From positions 1-64,000 of the forward strand of contig WIDE01000016.1 of assembly GCA_015039315.1 (NCBI GenBank): a stretch of 64,000 nt of DNA, given 5' to 3'. The translations under genes and the position numbers were made by a program. Shown one piece after another: positions 24,457-37,051 of this stretch. Each line of letters starts with the position of its first letter. The first letter of the stretch is position 1. The notes below the pieces were generated by a model. It made no database searches, had not been told where the DNA came from, and saw nothing but the letters and a program-made list of their open reading frames with translations. This stretch comes from Clavulina sp. PMI_390. Its lineage: Eukaryota > Basidiomycota > Agaricomycetes > Cantharellales > Hydnaceae.

Positions 24457-25956
24457 CTACGCTACCGCCTTCACTCGGCCATCGTTCCTTGCATCCACGG
24501 CGCTCACAAGGACTGCAACTGTCTCCGTCATAGGTATACGTATCCCCAATTCCTTGGCGTATTTCAAAGGCTGGCCATATATTACCTTGAAAAGGGGTTA
24601 GAGTTGGGAGCGGGCGTCATGCGGGTGAGCGACGGAAATCTGTGGAATTAACATACCTCGGCTTCAAGGACTCGACCGGCATTCACATCGGCCCTCATCG
24701 AGCTTGTTGTTGGCCCCCGCTTTACCATCGTTTCGTAAAAGGTCTGCCCTAGCCTCTTACTGAGCCCCATCTTTTCTGCCAGTTTTGCCTTTTCATCTGC
24801 AGGTAGGGGGCATTCAGGTGCTAGTGGATCGATCTCATAGCCTTTTGCGCGCGCAACCAGAGTAATCTCATCCATTAGAGAGACCGCGAGTGGAGCAGCA
24901 TAAGGCGAAGAAGCGAAGAACGCGTCCGTATCAAGGTTGGTAAGGCCTGTCAAACCATTCCAGGCCACATTCCTATCATAAAAGCAATCATAGAGGGATT
25001 AGGATAAAAGCTTCTTAGAAAGGGAACGCGAATCAAGATCGTACCAAGCTAATTTCCGCCACCGATTGACCTGCATCTCCACAGGATCGTGAAGAGTTTC
25101 GACATTACAACCACCGTCACGAAGCATCTCGGCGATCCTATCAAGTCGCTCTCTTTCGTTCGCTGGAGAGTGCACTGGGGAGTCGAGATTGCCTCCTCGG
25201 AAAGGCCCAGCAGTTAGGAGTGTTCCTCCTTGATGGATGACTACACCAGGGGACTTTTGTTCGCCACCAATATAGGACTAAAAGTCCATCGAGAGAATGA
25301 GTGCTTTAGCATTGGCGAGTAGCTTTTTGCCTGGCCGAAATGTGCACTTACGACGCAAGTTATAATCAGATTATCGGGCCACCGAGCCTGTAGTGCGTCC
25401 TCGATCCCGATGCCATTCTGAATGAGCACGATGGTTGATTTGCCAGGAGTCACATACGGCTCTAGACTTTCCACCAAACTTGGCTTTGCAAACGTGAGGG
25501 CCTTGGTCGCCACCAGAATGTATGAGAATTCAGGCATGGGTGCGGGAGCTTCAGGAGTCGTTGAGGACGAAAGAGCTCGGAAAACGTGCTCGAATTTGAC
25601 AACTCCTCCTTCATTCACACCCCCTTCTCCAACAGTGCTAGGAGGGATCAACATTCCTTGATTCCTCACGACATCATAGTTCGATCGAGCGACGGTAGAT
25701 AAGCCCGTTTTGCCAGATCGTTGCAAGAACAGAGCAAATATTGCGCCGAGTCTAAAGAGTAACAGCCAGCCAGGCCAAGCCAGAAAGTAGAGATGAGGAG
25801 GGTTGTCGTCGGCGGAATGAGAAGTTGCAAAGCATGTCAGCGGTTGGAGCGAGCAAGGGAGCCGTATTGGCAAAAGAATAACAATCCTACACACCCTCCA
25901 AGACCAACAACTAGCGTATTTTCCCCTTTGATGTTCTGCGCATTGGGTGTCGCCAT
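24457..25956 (-). CDS. ketopantoate reductase-like (ApbA/PanE) protein
   Basis: 379 aa; exons 25956-25895, 25751-25352, 25277-25045, 24972-24657, 24585-24457, all in frame. Dinucleotide-binding motif LVVGLGGLGAIFALFLQ near residues 15-32, then ATKALTF with the Lys of the family's KxxxD-like site region, and STIVLIQNGIGIED (the QNG motif that packs on NADPH). The all-helical C-terminal domain includes NVAWNGLTGLTNLD and AEKMGLSKR. Members reduce 2-dehydropantoate to pantoate for coenzyme A, but fungi carry several paralogues with other 2-oxoacid substrates, so the assignment stays at family level. A GTPase-free Rossmann enzyme, cytosolic; no targeting peptide is evident. Confidence 0.88.
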
Positions 25957-27186
25957 TATCTCTGGTGATGCCCTGGATGTACTGGAGAGAGTGGTAGTTT
26001 GATGGAGATATCTGGAAAGTGTCGAATTTGCGGGGGTGCGAATGGATTTTGATTCACATTCGGCAGGTCGGATGATCTGTCCGACCGACACCCCTCCCCG
26101 GCCCGCCAACCTGAACATCCAGTCGAAGTTCGGCAGCACAGTCCTCGTCGGCACGCCTCGCGAAGCCCCCAATAATGACATCGTCGCGTGTCGGTGGCCT
26201 GGCACGAGAAACTGTCGTCTGTACACAAAAAGAGCGTGCTTATCACGGTCTCTGTTACCAGCATCCTATAATTTGCAAAAGCTATCATTACCGTGTCTCG
26301 TGAGAAACTGCAAATCATTCCATCCCACAATGGATTCTTGCTTGTAGATGGGTGCAATTGCGTTTCATATTCGTGAGGTTTGGTACCTATCCAGAGTCTT
26401 TCATAACGGGGAAGGCTCTCTATATATAGCCAAGCTATGTCGTTTTGAGCTTTTCGCTACTGCATTTGGAGGTTCACACCACAGTTGGAAGGCCCAGAAT
26501 TCCAGCATCTGATCGAAATTTTAGGAAAATGCCAGGCAGCCATAGCTCCGAGAGGTTTCATAAACCCGATGAATCATCTTCTCCGGTTCGGGTCGTCTCT
26601 ATGAATCTAGGATCTTGAGAGCATGGCTGTGAGCAGTCCAGTACAGCCTACTAATGGCAAATCAAGTTTATTCCAGGCACTTGCGACAAACAACAAATGA
26701 TTTGATGGTGCTCATTTGCTCGGAAGGCCTCATATCAACCTCGAAAACTTGACCCCGAACGAGCTCGAACCTTGATTCTCGCCAGAATTAGACCAGTTTC
26801 AATGCTCTATGGGATACTTCCGTATCATTTCATGCACGTCCATCTGCCGAGCCATTGTATGATCCCAAACAAGAATTCATGGAGGTCACCGTCTAAATCC
26901 GAGCCGCTTGCCGTGTTGCCGGGACTGAATGTGAATGACATCCACAAACTGACTCACCACAAGTCCAAGCTTTAGTTTCACTTGGCAAGAAGATCGATAT
27001 CCCTGACATACATAAAGCATGAGCCAGTCGGAAGGTCACCCGTCTACTGGAAGACTGTGTAGGTTCTGCGTGATCGTGCATGTTGCCAGTTCTCGCCGGT
27101 CCGGCCAACCGACGAGCCGAGGTCACGCATGTTCTGATGTCGACTCGAGGACTCGGATGACCCCACAAACGCACGATCTATTCGAT
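25957..27186. other. divergent intergenic region, no gene seen
   Basis: 1.2 kb between the starts of the ketopantoate-reductase-like gene (-) and the galactonate-dehydratase-like gene (+). It contains both promoters and short chance frames. No RNA gene was recognised. Confidence 0.5.
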
Positions 27187-27193
27187 TATAAAT
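27187..27193 (+). promoter_or_regulatory. TATA-like box of the dehydratase gene
   Basis: TATAAAT lies 129 bp upstream of the ATG at 27322, followed by a pyrimidine-rich leader. Confidence 0.5.
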
Positions 27194-27321
27194 GATACCT
27201 ACTATTCCTCAGGGAGAACCTTTTACCATCTCCTCACCACTTTAGACACAGCGACTTTTGCTGAGAGCTTACACTCTACTCTCTCATACACTCGTAAAGT
27301 GACCAGATCGATACGCAAGAC

Positions 27322-29125
27322 ATGCCTGGAGGTCCCAAGATAGCTAGTATTGAGGTGAGTGTCGACGAGGGATATCATCGTCCCTAGTTATCGTACAGTT
27401 GAACGCTTTACTTATCCACTCACCCCCTCTGGTGTCTGTTTCTCCATCAACGCGCTGACTGAAATATCTTCAATCCCCTATATCGGATTTGCCCACTCTT
27501 TCCTGCTCTCGATCCATTAGATCTTTCGTCTCCCGCCTCGTTGGCTCTTCGTGCGAGTAGCGACCGCCAAATCGGAAGAACATACAACCGAATACGTAGG
27601 ATGGGGCGAAGCTACGCTCGAAGGCCATACTGAAGCCATTGAAGGCGCCTTCAACGATTTACGCGAACGCTTCATTGGGGCAGACTGCGATGATATTGAG
27701 AGGATATACGTGGAAGGATACAGAGGGCGATTCTATCGCGGCGGACCCGTGCTTATGGTGAGTGCATTGTCCCTTTACTACATGAGTGTGCTTTTTACCA
27801 TCTCTAATCGTGGGATATGTGTAGTCCGCCATCTCAGGTCTTGATATCGCGCTCTGGGACATCAAGGGCAAGCGTCTTGGTGTGCCAATCTACTCACTCC
27901 TTGGTGGCAAAGTGCGCGATCGCTGTGCCGTGTACGGGTGGATTGGTGGCGATCGACCAAGTGACGTAGTGGAAGGCGCACGAAAAAGAAAGGAACAAGG
28001 CTTCCGAGCGGTCAAGATGAATGGTAGTGGTGAGCTCCTTTTGAATAAATGCATTCAGCTCTCTGGCTTTGGTATTCATGAGGTTTGGCCTCTTCTCAGA
28101 GTCAATGGGTTGGCTGGATTCGCCATCAGCGCTCGATGCGACGGTTGAGCGAGTCAAGGCCGTCAGAGAGCTTGGTCTTGACGTGGGAGTGGACTTCCAC
28201 GGCCGTGTCCACCTCCCGATGGCACGTCAGTTGGCACGGAAGCTCGAAAGTGTCGGCCCACTTTTCATTGAAGAACCGGTACGTTGCCATCTTTTCGATC
28301 AAGAGCGCCGCACTCACTAAGGAATGTACTCACGTCCGTATCTCTAGCTTCTTCCGACCCAACCTCTCGAGATTGCGGATCTAGCAAAGCAAACAACGAT
28401 CCCCATTGCACTTGGTGAAAGGCTGTTCACTCGTCAGGACTTCCGTCCCTACCTGGAAGCTAGAGCGATTAGCATCGCTCAGCCTGACGTAAGTTCCTCT
28501 TGTAACATGGGGTCTACTATAGAGTGCACGATCAAGAATAACTGATAATTCCGTGCATTAAGATTGCTCACTGCGGAGGGATCAGCGAGCTCAGACGGAT
28601 CGCTTCGCTTGCGGAAACATATGATGTAGCCCTCGCACCACACTGCCCTTTAGGGCCGATCGCGTTCATGGCGAGCGTTCAGGTGGGCCTAGCATCCCCC
28701 AATTGTGCGTATACATTTCGAGCATTCTCGAAAGTGGAGTCCAAGTGCCTAATCGCTTTTATTTTCCCTGATCCCGACGGAAACCATTTCTGAACGCACT
28801 CTATTGATCCTGCTATTGTGTCTCCCTACCTCAATCACCAGTCGTCATCCAAGAATGTTCCTGGGAGATGCACTACAACCTGGAATCAAGAATTAAGGCC
28901 GACCTACTCACCTATGTCCAACCATCTTCTCTCAGGGCATTTGCAATCAAGGATGGTTTCGTAGAGGCGCCACTGGGTCCTGGTATTGGCTTCGAGGTGG
29001 ACGAAGAGAAGGTCAGGGCAATGGATCTCTTGCAGGGAACAGGAGCTGCTACCCGGCAGGAGGAGGTTCCAGCCTGGCGCAACCCGATGTTTATTGGCCA
29101 AGATGGGGCCCTCAGGGAGTGGTAG
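27322..29125 (+). CDS. D-galactonate dehydratase-like enolase-superfamily enzyme
   Basis: 404 aa; exons 27322-27354, 27521-27757, 27825-28023, 28100-28278, 28348-28488, 28563-28704, 28842-29125, all in frame. It is a mandelate racemase/muconate lactonizing type protein: N-terminal capping domain, then a barrel with [19 protein letters not shown], the catalytic-side VKMNG, and [13 protein letters not shown], where Asp and His match the galactonate dehydratase pattern DFHGRV. Next are LFIEEP (metal ligand Glu), [10 protein letters not shown] (second Glu) and [15 protein letters not shown] (catalytic His in [10 protein letters not shown]). The reaction in close homologues is dehydration of D-galactonate or another aldonate to a 2-keto-3-deoxy acid; the exact sugar acid is unproven. 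A decayed copy of its last exon lies at 32.6 kb. Confidence 0.9.
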
Positions 29126-30078
29126 GGTCATTAATTTGACTCTAGGAGTTATTGTGAGGCTCTATTGTTCACCATCCATAGAGGATCGTTTCTCTTCGCC
29201 GTGGCGGTATTCAGATCTCACTCATGGAGGAAATATGCTTGATTCTCGCTTTCGTGTCGTGATTAGCTCCAAAGTGATATTTTTTAGCGTGAAAACATTT
29301 CCACTTACGTCGGTAATAGCACATATTAGCTGTAGTCGAGGTAGAGCCAGAGTTTAATCCGTTGCTGCATAACCGCGAATGAGGTGCAGTCAAAGAATAA
29401 AACGGAACGTGCCCATTTCACGCGATCGTGACCCCGAGTGCACGGTAAGTATAGCTCTACATTACCGAATAAGATCAGGCTGCGTTAAACTTCACTCTAC
29501 TTCCGAGTAACGACTCTAAAGAGAGGCATACAACCAGCTGCGAATTCTGGGTATCAAACCCTGCGCATGGTCGCAGACAGAATGACTTTTCATCAATGTT
29601 AGTTCTGCCCGCGCTTGGAAGCAGATGATCTCTCAGCGTTGACGCCCACCGCCAGGTAGGGCAGTCCAGATGTTAGCGACAAGGTATTTCTCTGTTCTAA
29701 CATCACCGGAGCGATATCCTTGGGCAGTGTATACCAGTGTTACATGTTTTGGACTTATTGACTTAGGACTATGAGGTTGCTGATCATCATCAATGAAGCC
29801 GATGTCGTCATTTATCCGGTTTACTGTATTGCCATGACCCAACCCAGCACTGCAGGCCTATTTTTATAGCTAGTGTTCAAATAATTTCAAAGGCGCATTT
29901 AATTATGCCTTGATTTGGGAATATGCCATGATTATACAAGAAATGACTCGTTAGATGTGCTCTCGAATCCACCAGAGATATCGCCTCCTTACCGTATTCA
30001 TATAGTTGCTCAGCCCACAAAGCAAACGTTCTCTCCTGAGCGAACGGGGAAGGATCTTGGTGGTATCCCAACTGCCTC
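29126..30078. other. intergenic, no gene seen
   Basis: About 950 bp between the 3' ends of convergent genes. AT-rich, with only short frames. A sequence near 29545-29575 resembles a tRNA T-arm but no full cloverleaf could be drawn. Confidence 0.5.
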
Positions 30079-32159
30079 CTAAGGTCCAGGGTCAGCATCT
30101 GCAGGCCTGCCAGTGAAACCTCGAATTTGCTTTTCCAAGTCCTCCATGGTATCCCTCCTCCAAAGGAGCACGTTCACGCGGTTTGCGGCGGCGAACAAAG
30201 CAAATATCAATAGGACCCAAATTATCCCAAGGCCAATAATCTGTAAGGTAAGAAAGTGTTAGTCACGGAGCATCAACATTGTGATAAGCTATGATGGGAA
30301 TAGCATACACTAAATGCAAAGCTTGCCCCAGTGCTTGGATCGACATTGAAATCTAGTGGCGCATCCCAATTTGCTGCGTTGGGATTGTTGTATGGAATAG
30401 CAGAGACGTTGAAGTGCAGGTCCTGGACTGTAGCGACAAGCAGGCTGATGGCTGTAAATGTAGCAGCGCTGGCGCCATAAATACATATTGCCACCACCAT
30501 ATCCCACATACGAGGATTTGAGAAGGGGTAATTGTCAAGTCTTGAGCACCATCGAAGAAAGATTTGTGCTGGAATGATGAGTGCCAGGGCAACAATGAAG
30601 AGAGAGAAGGCCCAGGCCATGAGACCAATATTTCCCCTCATAGCGCTGAAAGGGGAGTGAAGAATATCAGGTTTCCATACTAGATCGCAGGAGAAAACAA
30701 GAACCTGAATATTGAACCATAGGTGACACCTGCACCAACAAAGGAAACTCCGGTGATAGCAGTCATGAGATGTTCATACGAGTCATAGCTGTCCTGGGCC
30801 CAGTCTGCAATGCCCTATGATCACCAGTAGGGGCTTAATTGATTTGTTTTAACAGAAAGCGGTGATAGCTACCAGGTATCCAGTCGCCAGCGCCCTGCCT
30901 CGAGTCCTCACTAGTTCTTTCGCGCGTTTAACAAGTTCTTCGGCATCTTGGAGCTGAACATGCAGAATATTTCCTTGGTCGTGGAAGCGAGAAAGGTATA
31001 TCGAAACACATACTGCCTGCTTTGCAATCCTTGCCGCCTCCTGTCTATGTTGGAGCCACCGACATGCAATCATCAATTCATCAGGCTTGTTCCAGGCCGT
31101 TAGCACATCCAGATAATCATAAGGCAGCAATAATTCACATCACCAGATTCTCTCACTTGAACAGTGGCTTGCAGCGCTTCACTCCTGTAGTAGACGGCAC
31201 TGTTGTGCTGAATATACAGGATATATTAGACTTCGCAGAGAACAAAATAATGAAAGCGAAAAGAGCTGTACCAACTCATTTGCTATATTGAGTTCACGCC
31301 GAGCCGTTGCCACCAACGCCTCGCCGACTTTCAAAGCCTCGGCCTGGAGTAGAAAAATGAGTCCGCTACATCAAAGTAGGCTATGAAACTTACTCGACTA
31401 TGAAGGAAAAGCGGTGACTTGCTAGGAAGGAAAATGCCTTTGAAGCCACCACTCACTTCGCAAGGGGTATCTGTAAACGATGCAGATCAAGACTGTGTTT
31501 ATAACTTACTTGGGACACGGATGAATACTACAGCATAAAGGAAATATCGTGCCCACATGTGAGCAATAATCCATGGCTTCCAGCTATTCATCAACATAGA
31601 CGGGGTCAAGGGTGCTACGCTGAGCGGCGGATTGGTTCGGTAAGACCCGCGAACCGTGTACCTAAGCGGGAGAATGGCCTAGAGATGAAGAGGGGCGATC
31701 GATCTTGGATGAGAGCCTGGGAAATCGATGCTGCATGGACCAAAAACTCACACAGTTCACAACTGAGAGAAGCCGCTTCCCCACGACGAGCAGCGCGACA
31801 CAAACGAGGTAGATGGTCGCAGGTGGGAGCAAAAAGATGGCAAGAATCCATGCTAGCAGGCGATATTGCATCCGGGATTTCTCAAACTTCCTCGCACTAT
31901 CTAAGACCCTTTGGCCCTTCAGCTCAGGCCAAGGCTCCACTCGTGGTGGAGGCTGCTTTTCCAGCCTTTGATCATCAAGATCTTCTTCAGAAGGGGGTAC
32001 GAACAGTCTGAGAGCATCGTCCCGGCGATTGTGAGGCAAGTTAAAGAGTAAGTCGAAGAGAAACGGCCCAAGTTTGTCTTCTAAAGAGCCGTCCTCCCAT
32101 CGCGAGGCTGGGGCGGGGTCAGCGGTCGATATCGACTGCGACATGATAACTTCAGCCAT
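30079..32159 (-). CDS. multi-pass membrane protein of unknown function
   Basis: 512 aa from ten exons: 32159-31752, 31678-31510, 31470-31394, 31343-31272, 31207-31157, 31085-31014, 30953-30873, 30814-30705, 30645-30309, 30240-30079, all in frame. The N-terminus is hydrophilic (DRRDD and PPPRVEP regions). Hydrophobic segments: LLAWILAIFLLPPATIYLVC (about 101-120), a weaker one around WIIAHMWARYFLYAVVFI, then after a charged helical region (AEELVKRAKELVRTRGRA) a block around GVSFVGAGVTYGSIF, GLMAWAFSLFIVALALII, DMVVAICIYGASAATFTA and finally IIGLGIIWVLLIFALFAA. This suggests five or six membrane passes. I do not recognise the family; it looks like a fungal-specific membrane protein. Confidence 0.78.
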
Positions 32160-32567
32160 CGATGACGAGGGAAAGGATATGATGGAGAGGAGGGCTCGCT
32201 GAAGAGACGCCAGATAACTACTTTCCTTGCCGAATCAGATTACCTTAAAGCATTGAGCCGAGTTACTTATCAACCTCGTGTCCGGATGGCCCATATAAGG
32301 GTTTTAGGCGCCGTTAGCGCGCGGCTTCATTGTGTAGGAATTTGTAGCTACAATTGGGGTGGCTGGCAGCTTTTCCATTCACATCTCGAGCGGAAGTTTC
32401 TGTTTGGTTGGAGAACGATTGACAGCAATGATTCCCGCGGTGGCCAAGATAGTCTCCTCCAAGCCTGACTGCCCAGCTTTCATTTTCCCTAAAGATAATG
32501 GGGTCGATTATCCTAGTAAGCCACATGTCGCTCTCTTCCCTAGGGGCATTCGATCCTGTATAGGTCC

Positions 32568-32789
32568 GTAGAGGCCCCAACAGGACCTTGCATTGGACTC
32601 GAGGTAGACGAGGAGAAGGTGACGGCGCTGGATCTCTTGCACGGGGCAGGGCCAGGAAAGAATGTGGGACCTGCTGCATCTGGCAAGAGGAGGCTCGGGC
32701 CTGGCGAAATTCAGTGTTTATTGGTCAAGAGTTTATTTGTCAAGAGTCTACTGGTCAAGATGGGGCGCTCAGAGAGTGGTGAGGTGGCT
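32568..32789 (+). pseudogene. relict of the dehydratase last exon
   Basis: A plus-strand stretch that aligns by eye with the last exon of the galactonate-dehydratase-like gene at 28842-29125: it begins EAPTGPCIGLEVDEEKV (live gene: [17 protein letters not shown]), continues DLLHG for DLLQG, and ends at the equivalent of the live stop region (GGGGCGCTCAGAGAGTGG). The frame breaks in the middle and the upstream exons are missing, so it is a truncated, decayed duplicate 3.4 kb downstream. Confidence 0.8.
32716..32760 (+). repeat. three tandem 15-bp units
   Basis: GTTTATTGGTCAAGA, GTTTATTTGTCAAGA and GTCTACTGGTCAAGA in a row. The live dehydratase exon has a single counterpart (TTTATTGGCCAAGA), so the unit was triplicated inside the relict. 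Confidence 0.9.
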
Positions 32790-33840
32790 TTGTTGCTCCG
32801 ATCTTGGAGGTTGGTATGAAGCTCGCTCTCCCTTGATCGTGCTTCGGAAATGGACGCCTCTCTTGACTGTATTTGGATTTCGTCCATCAATGAAATGTGT
32901 ATCATTCTCTACTTCGGTTCATGATCGGCTTGCAAAAATCAGGAATTGAAGACGATGAACAAGAGAGTGCATTTGACTCTGCAGACCCTTTGGCGATCAG
33001 TGGCGACATCGCTGAGCCAGGGGCTCTCGAGGCGAATGGCCCGCATCAGGCAATTCGAAGCCGCCTCGTTGCTGCTGATAGCTCTCGCCGCCTAGACTGC
33101 GAGAGAGGCCGAGAGACCCAGGGGCAAGGGTTACGCCGCCCAAAAAGGAAATTCATTCATATGAAGTGTGGCCTTGAATCTGAATTGTCTGGACCCTCCA
33201 CCTGACTTGAGACGTGTTTGACTCCTGACCTGATGCTCTGAAAGCTCCGGTGCTCACGAGACCTGTGTGGTGGGGTCATCTGACACGTTTGGGACGATCA
33301 CCACTGTGATGGACGCCGAGAAACAAGGGCTACAGAACGGAGCATGTGCATGGAATGACAGGTTCCTTGTCATTTTGTTAGGGCATTCCAATTGTTTTTG
33401 AGGTAGTTGTGCGGCCGATGCCGATGTCTTGATTGATATAATTCAATAGAGCATTCACACGAGGTTGTTTTGCGAGCTTGTGACGAATGAGAATGGGAAA
33501 TTATTGGATTGGTTGGCAGAACTATCGATGCGCAGAACGTCGACGCAGCCATACACGAGCTGGTTTCTAGAGCCTTTAGATGAATTATAGGTGGAAAAAC
33601 GATACCCCACTATACTTGTTGTGTGGGGGAGGAGGCCCATGGGGGATGGAGGGGCGGAAAAACGTTTGGCCAGGACCAGATCGCAACAGCGCGCTCTCGA
33701 AATGACTCAGAGGGGCCCATACGGAAACGAACGGACGGACACGGAAAAGCCAGGATACCGATTTGAGCCGATAGTAGCTTGGTTGTTATGCATTGTGAGC
33801 GAGGGAGTTGGTCGATCGAGGAGGGGAACATCACGCGCCT
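32790..33840. other. intergenic, no gene seen
   Basis: About 1 kb between the dehydratase relict and the PEPCK promoter. Only short unremarkable frames. Confidence 0.5.
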
Positions 33841-33846
33841 TATAAA
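33841..33846 (+). promoter_or_regulatory. TATA box of the PEPCK gene
   Basis: TATAAA in the context CCTTATAAAGGG, followed by a CT-rich leader. It lies 230 bp before the ATG at 34071, which leaves room for a long or spliced 5' leader. Confidence 0.6.
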
Positions 33847-34070
33847 GGGCGGCCAACTTTTCCTTTCTCCTCTTCTTCAGTACCTCCATCCACCCTAGGT
33901 TAGACACTTTCCTGCTATTTTTATTCCACTTTATAGCCGCTCATCGCTCGAATAGACGCCCCTCTGCCTGCCTTGGCCTCCTCTTTACGCATATAGCCTC
34001 CAAGGTATCGTCGATCGATGTCGTCCACATGACCCCTTCGACACCCTAACATACTCTCCTACAGTCCATC

Positions 34071-37051
34071 ATGTCTCGCGCCACTCCCCATGTTACGCCC
34101 TTCATCATGGGCGCTCAAAGCTCGTATTTCCATGTCGAGAACGCCTGTGAGTTGTCGCTTGTCTCTGCCCGTTGGAAGTCTTTTTTTGCAAACGCTCAAA
34201 GGTTATTTTGCTCCTTACCGCCTATATGCAGTCCTCGGGAAGGGTAAGTCGTTCCCTTGACTTTTCCACTTCTCCCTTAACTCACCGGTGTCTTGTTCTC
34301 TATGTGCTGCGATCGTTGTCGGGCGTGCCTGTTATGACGTCCAACTGAATTGACGACCCCGCCTCACCCCGCCCTTCGTGTCCGCATCCGTCCTCCTACC
34401 CGAAACCCCCTCCTTACTCGCTGTCCCACTGCGCTACATCGATAATATGAAGATCTCGAGTATTTCTCATCGGCCGGCTTCGACATGGAGCACGTCCAGA
34501 TGAAGCGTAATGCTCCTGTCGCCGAACTCTATGAGGACGCCATTCGCTACGAGGGTGCCATCATCTCATCATCAGGCGCGCTTATCAACTTCTCAGGGAA
34601 GAAGACTGGCCGTAGCCCAAAGGATAAGCGTATCGTGTACGAGGAGACCAGCAAGGATGACATTTGGTGGGGTCCGGTGAACATCAAGATGGACGAACGT
34701 AAGCACCTTGTCTCATTTGTCCGCTTCCTTTGGCGAGGTTTTTCGTTGCGAGTACTCGAGAGATGGTACTTTAAAAGCCCTCTCCGACGTTTTTCTCCCT
34801 TCCTTTGGCGCTCGACGGCCACCGAGTCGCAATTTCACCTGCGCCGGCTTTCTGTGCTCTTTCGTTCCCGGCGCCTCGCTTGTCCCCTTACAACGTCACT
34901 GGGTTGTCATCTCAACGAGTTTCTGTATTGACTCTTTTGTTTTTTTCATCTGCTTCTGGTCGTGCTTGACTTTCTGCACCCACCGGCATCATGGCTATTA
35001 ACCTGAACCGGGACCTCCGCCCATTCATTTGTTTTTGTGGCTCGTCTCAATTTGGCTTTACTCTCCCGGCTTCATGCCGTGTCCTCTATCCGTGAAACCT
35101 AAAACCCCGCACAACCATTCATGACGCCACATCTATCATTTGACAATGCGGGGTAATTCACCAATCGCTTGCCGGACTGCTCGCCCGCCATCTCTCTCGT
35201 GACAACGTACACTCTCTCCGGCCGTCCTCACACAGACACCTTTGAGATCAATCGTGAGCGTGCGATTGACTACCTCAACACCCGGGATCTGGTCTATGTC
35301 TTCGATGGATTCGCTGGAGTACGTCAAGAATCGCCTTTTCTTTATCTGCTCCACCCAGTAACTGACAATTACGTTTTTATCCCTATCGTTGCTCCATGTC
35401 CCGGCCCCACCTTTGCACCACTCGTTGACGATCCCATGGACTGCCACCCTCGGGCCACCCTCTCATCGATCAGTGGGACCCCAAGTACCGCATCAAAGTC
35501 CGCGTCGTCTGCGCTCGCGCGTACCATGCCCTCTTCATGAACAACATGCTCATCCGCCCTTCGCCAGAAGAGCTTGCCAACTTTGGGGAACCCGATTTCA
35601 TCATCTACAACGCTGGCCAGTTCCCGGCAAACCGATTCACCACCGGCATGACCAGCGCCACCAGTGTGGAGATCAACTTCAAGAGGATGGAGATGGTCAT
35701 CCTTGGGTACGTCTCTTTCTTGGTCGACTCCTTCTCGAAGCGAGTGGGGTCTAATGGCGTGCTTGCGGGTAATTTTGTAGATCTGAGTATGCTGGTGAGA
35801 TGAAGAAGGGTGTCTTCAGTGTGATGCACTATCTCCAGCCTGTCAAGTTTGGCCAGCTCTCGCTCCACTCGAGCGCCAACATTGGTATGGAGAAGAATGA
35901 TGTCACATTGTTCTTCGGGCTATCTGGGACAGGGAAGACGTGAGTCTATCAAATGGCATCTCCGTGCTTTTCCGTGGAGTTGACCCTATTCGCCACTAGC
36001 ACTCTCTCGGCTGATCCTCGTCGCCAGCTTATCGGTGATGATGAGCATGTCTGGTCAGACGATGGTGTGTTCAACATCGAGGGCGGATGCTACGCCAAGA
36101 CCATCAACCTCTCTGCCGAGAAGGTTCGCTTTCATCTTCATATTTACCTGAATGTTTTAGCCAAAGTGCTCACATTGTTTCTTTCCTCGTCGTCATGTAG
36201 GAGCCTGAAATCTACAACGCCATTCGTTTCGGATCTATCCTTGAGAACGTTGTGTATGACCCCGCGAGCCGTATTCCCGACTACGACGACATCTCGACGA
36301 CCGAGAACACTCGATGCGCCTACCCGATAGAATACATCCCCAACGCGCGCATTCCTTGCGTCGCCGACAGGCACCCGAGCAACATCATCATGCTCACGTG
36401 CGATGCGTACGGTATCTTACCACCCGTGAGCAAACTTTCTAGCGCGCAGGCGCAATATCACTTCTTGGCCGGTTATACGAGCAAAACTCCCGGCACTGAG
36501 GATGGTGTTCTTGAGCCCACCCCGACCTTCTCCACCTGCTACAGTGCGCCATTCATTGTCCTCCACGTACGTATCACTTTGCCTGCTCCTGTTCTTTTGC
36601 TGCATATCTGTTGAGCTATGTACTGACTCCTTGCACCTCTCCCTTTTACTGGCATTCCCTCCTTCAGCCGAGCCGCTATGCTGCGATGCTCGCTCAAAGG
36701 ATGGAGCAGACCAAGGCCAGCTGTTGGCTCGTCAACACCGGCTGGGTTGGTGGCAAGTTCGGCACGGGCTCGCGTTGCCCTCTCAAGTACACCCGTGCGA
36801 TCATCAACGCGATTCACTCAGATAGCCCCCCGACTGAGTTCGAGACGTACGACATCTTTGGGCTCCAGATCCCTACGCACATCGAGGGTGTGCCCGACAG
36901 CTTGCTTAACCCTAAGAAGGCTTGGGAGGATGGCGCGGCCTTCGAGAAGGAGCGCATCAAGTTGGCAAACATGTTCGTCAAGGCCTTCAAGACTTTCGAG
37001 GACGGTGTGACTGCTGAGGTCAAGCAGGCCGGGCCAAGCAGCTTCATCTAA
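34071..37051 (+). CDS. PCK1: phosphoenolpyruvate carboxykinase (ATP)
   Basis: 560 aa, converts oxaloacetate plus ATP to phosphoenolpyruvate, the key cytosolic step of gluconeogenesis. Nine exons: 34071-34146, 34232-34243 (12 nt), 34453-34698, 35236-35318, 35474-35706, 35781-35939, 36000-36123, 36201-36566, 36668-37051, all in frame. ATP-type signatures: [20 protein letters not shown] near the N-terminus, [17 protein letters not shown], the P-loop [16 protein letters not shown], the metal-binding kinase-2 motif [35 protein letters not shown] and [14 protein letters not shown]. The first 25 residues (exon 1) are not family-conserved, so the start is less certain than the rest. Very long introns for this window occur after exons 2 and 3. 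Confidence 0.95.

Noticed and set aside
29540..29580. tRNA T-arm-like sequence on the minus strand
   Set aside because: No acceptor stem or D-arm can be paired around it.
31559..32011. 150-aa plus-strand frame
   Set aside because: It is the antisense shadow of the first exons of the membrane protein gene.
34708..35001. plus-strand frames in the long PEPCK introns
   Set aside because: They fall between well-supported PEPCK exons and show pyrimidine-rich intron composition.
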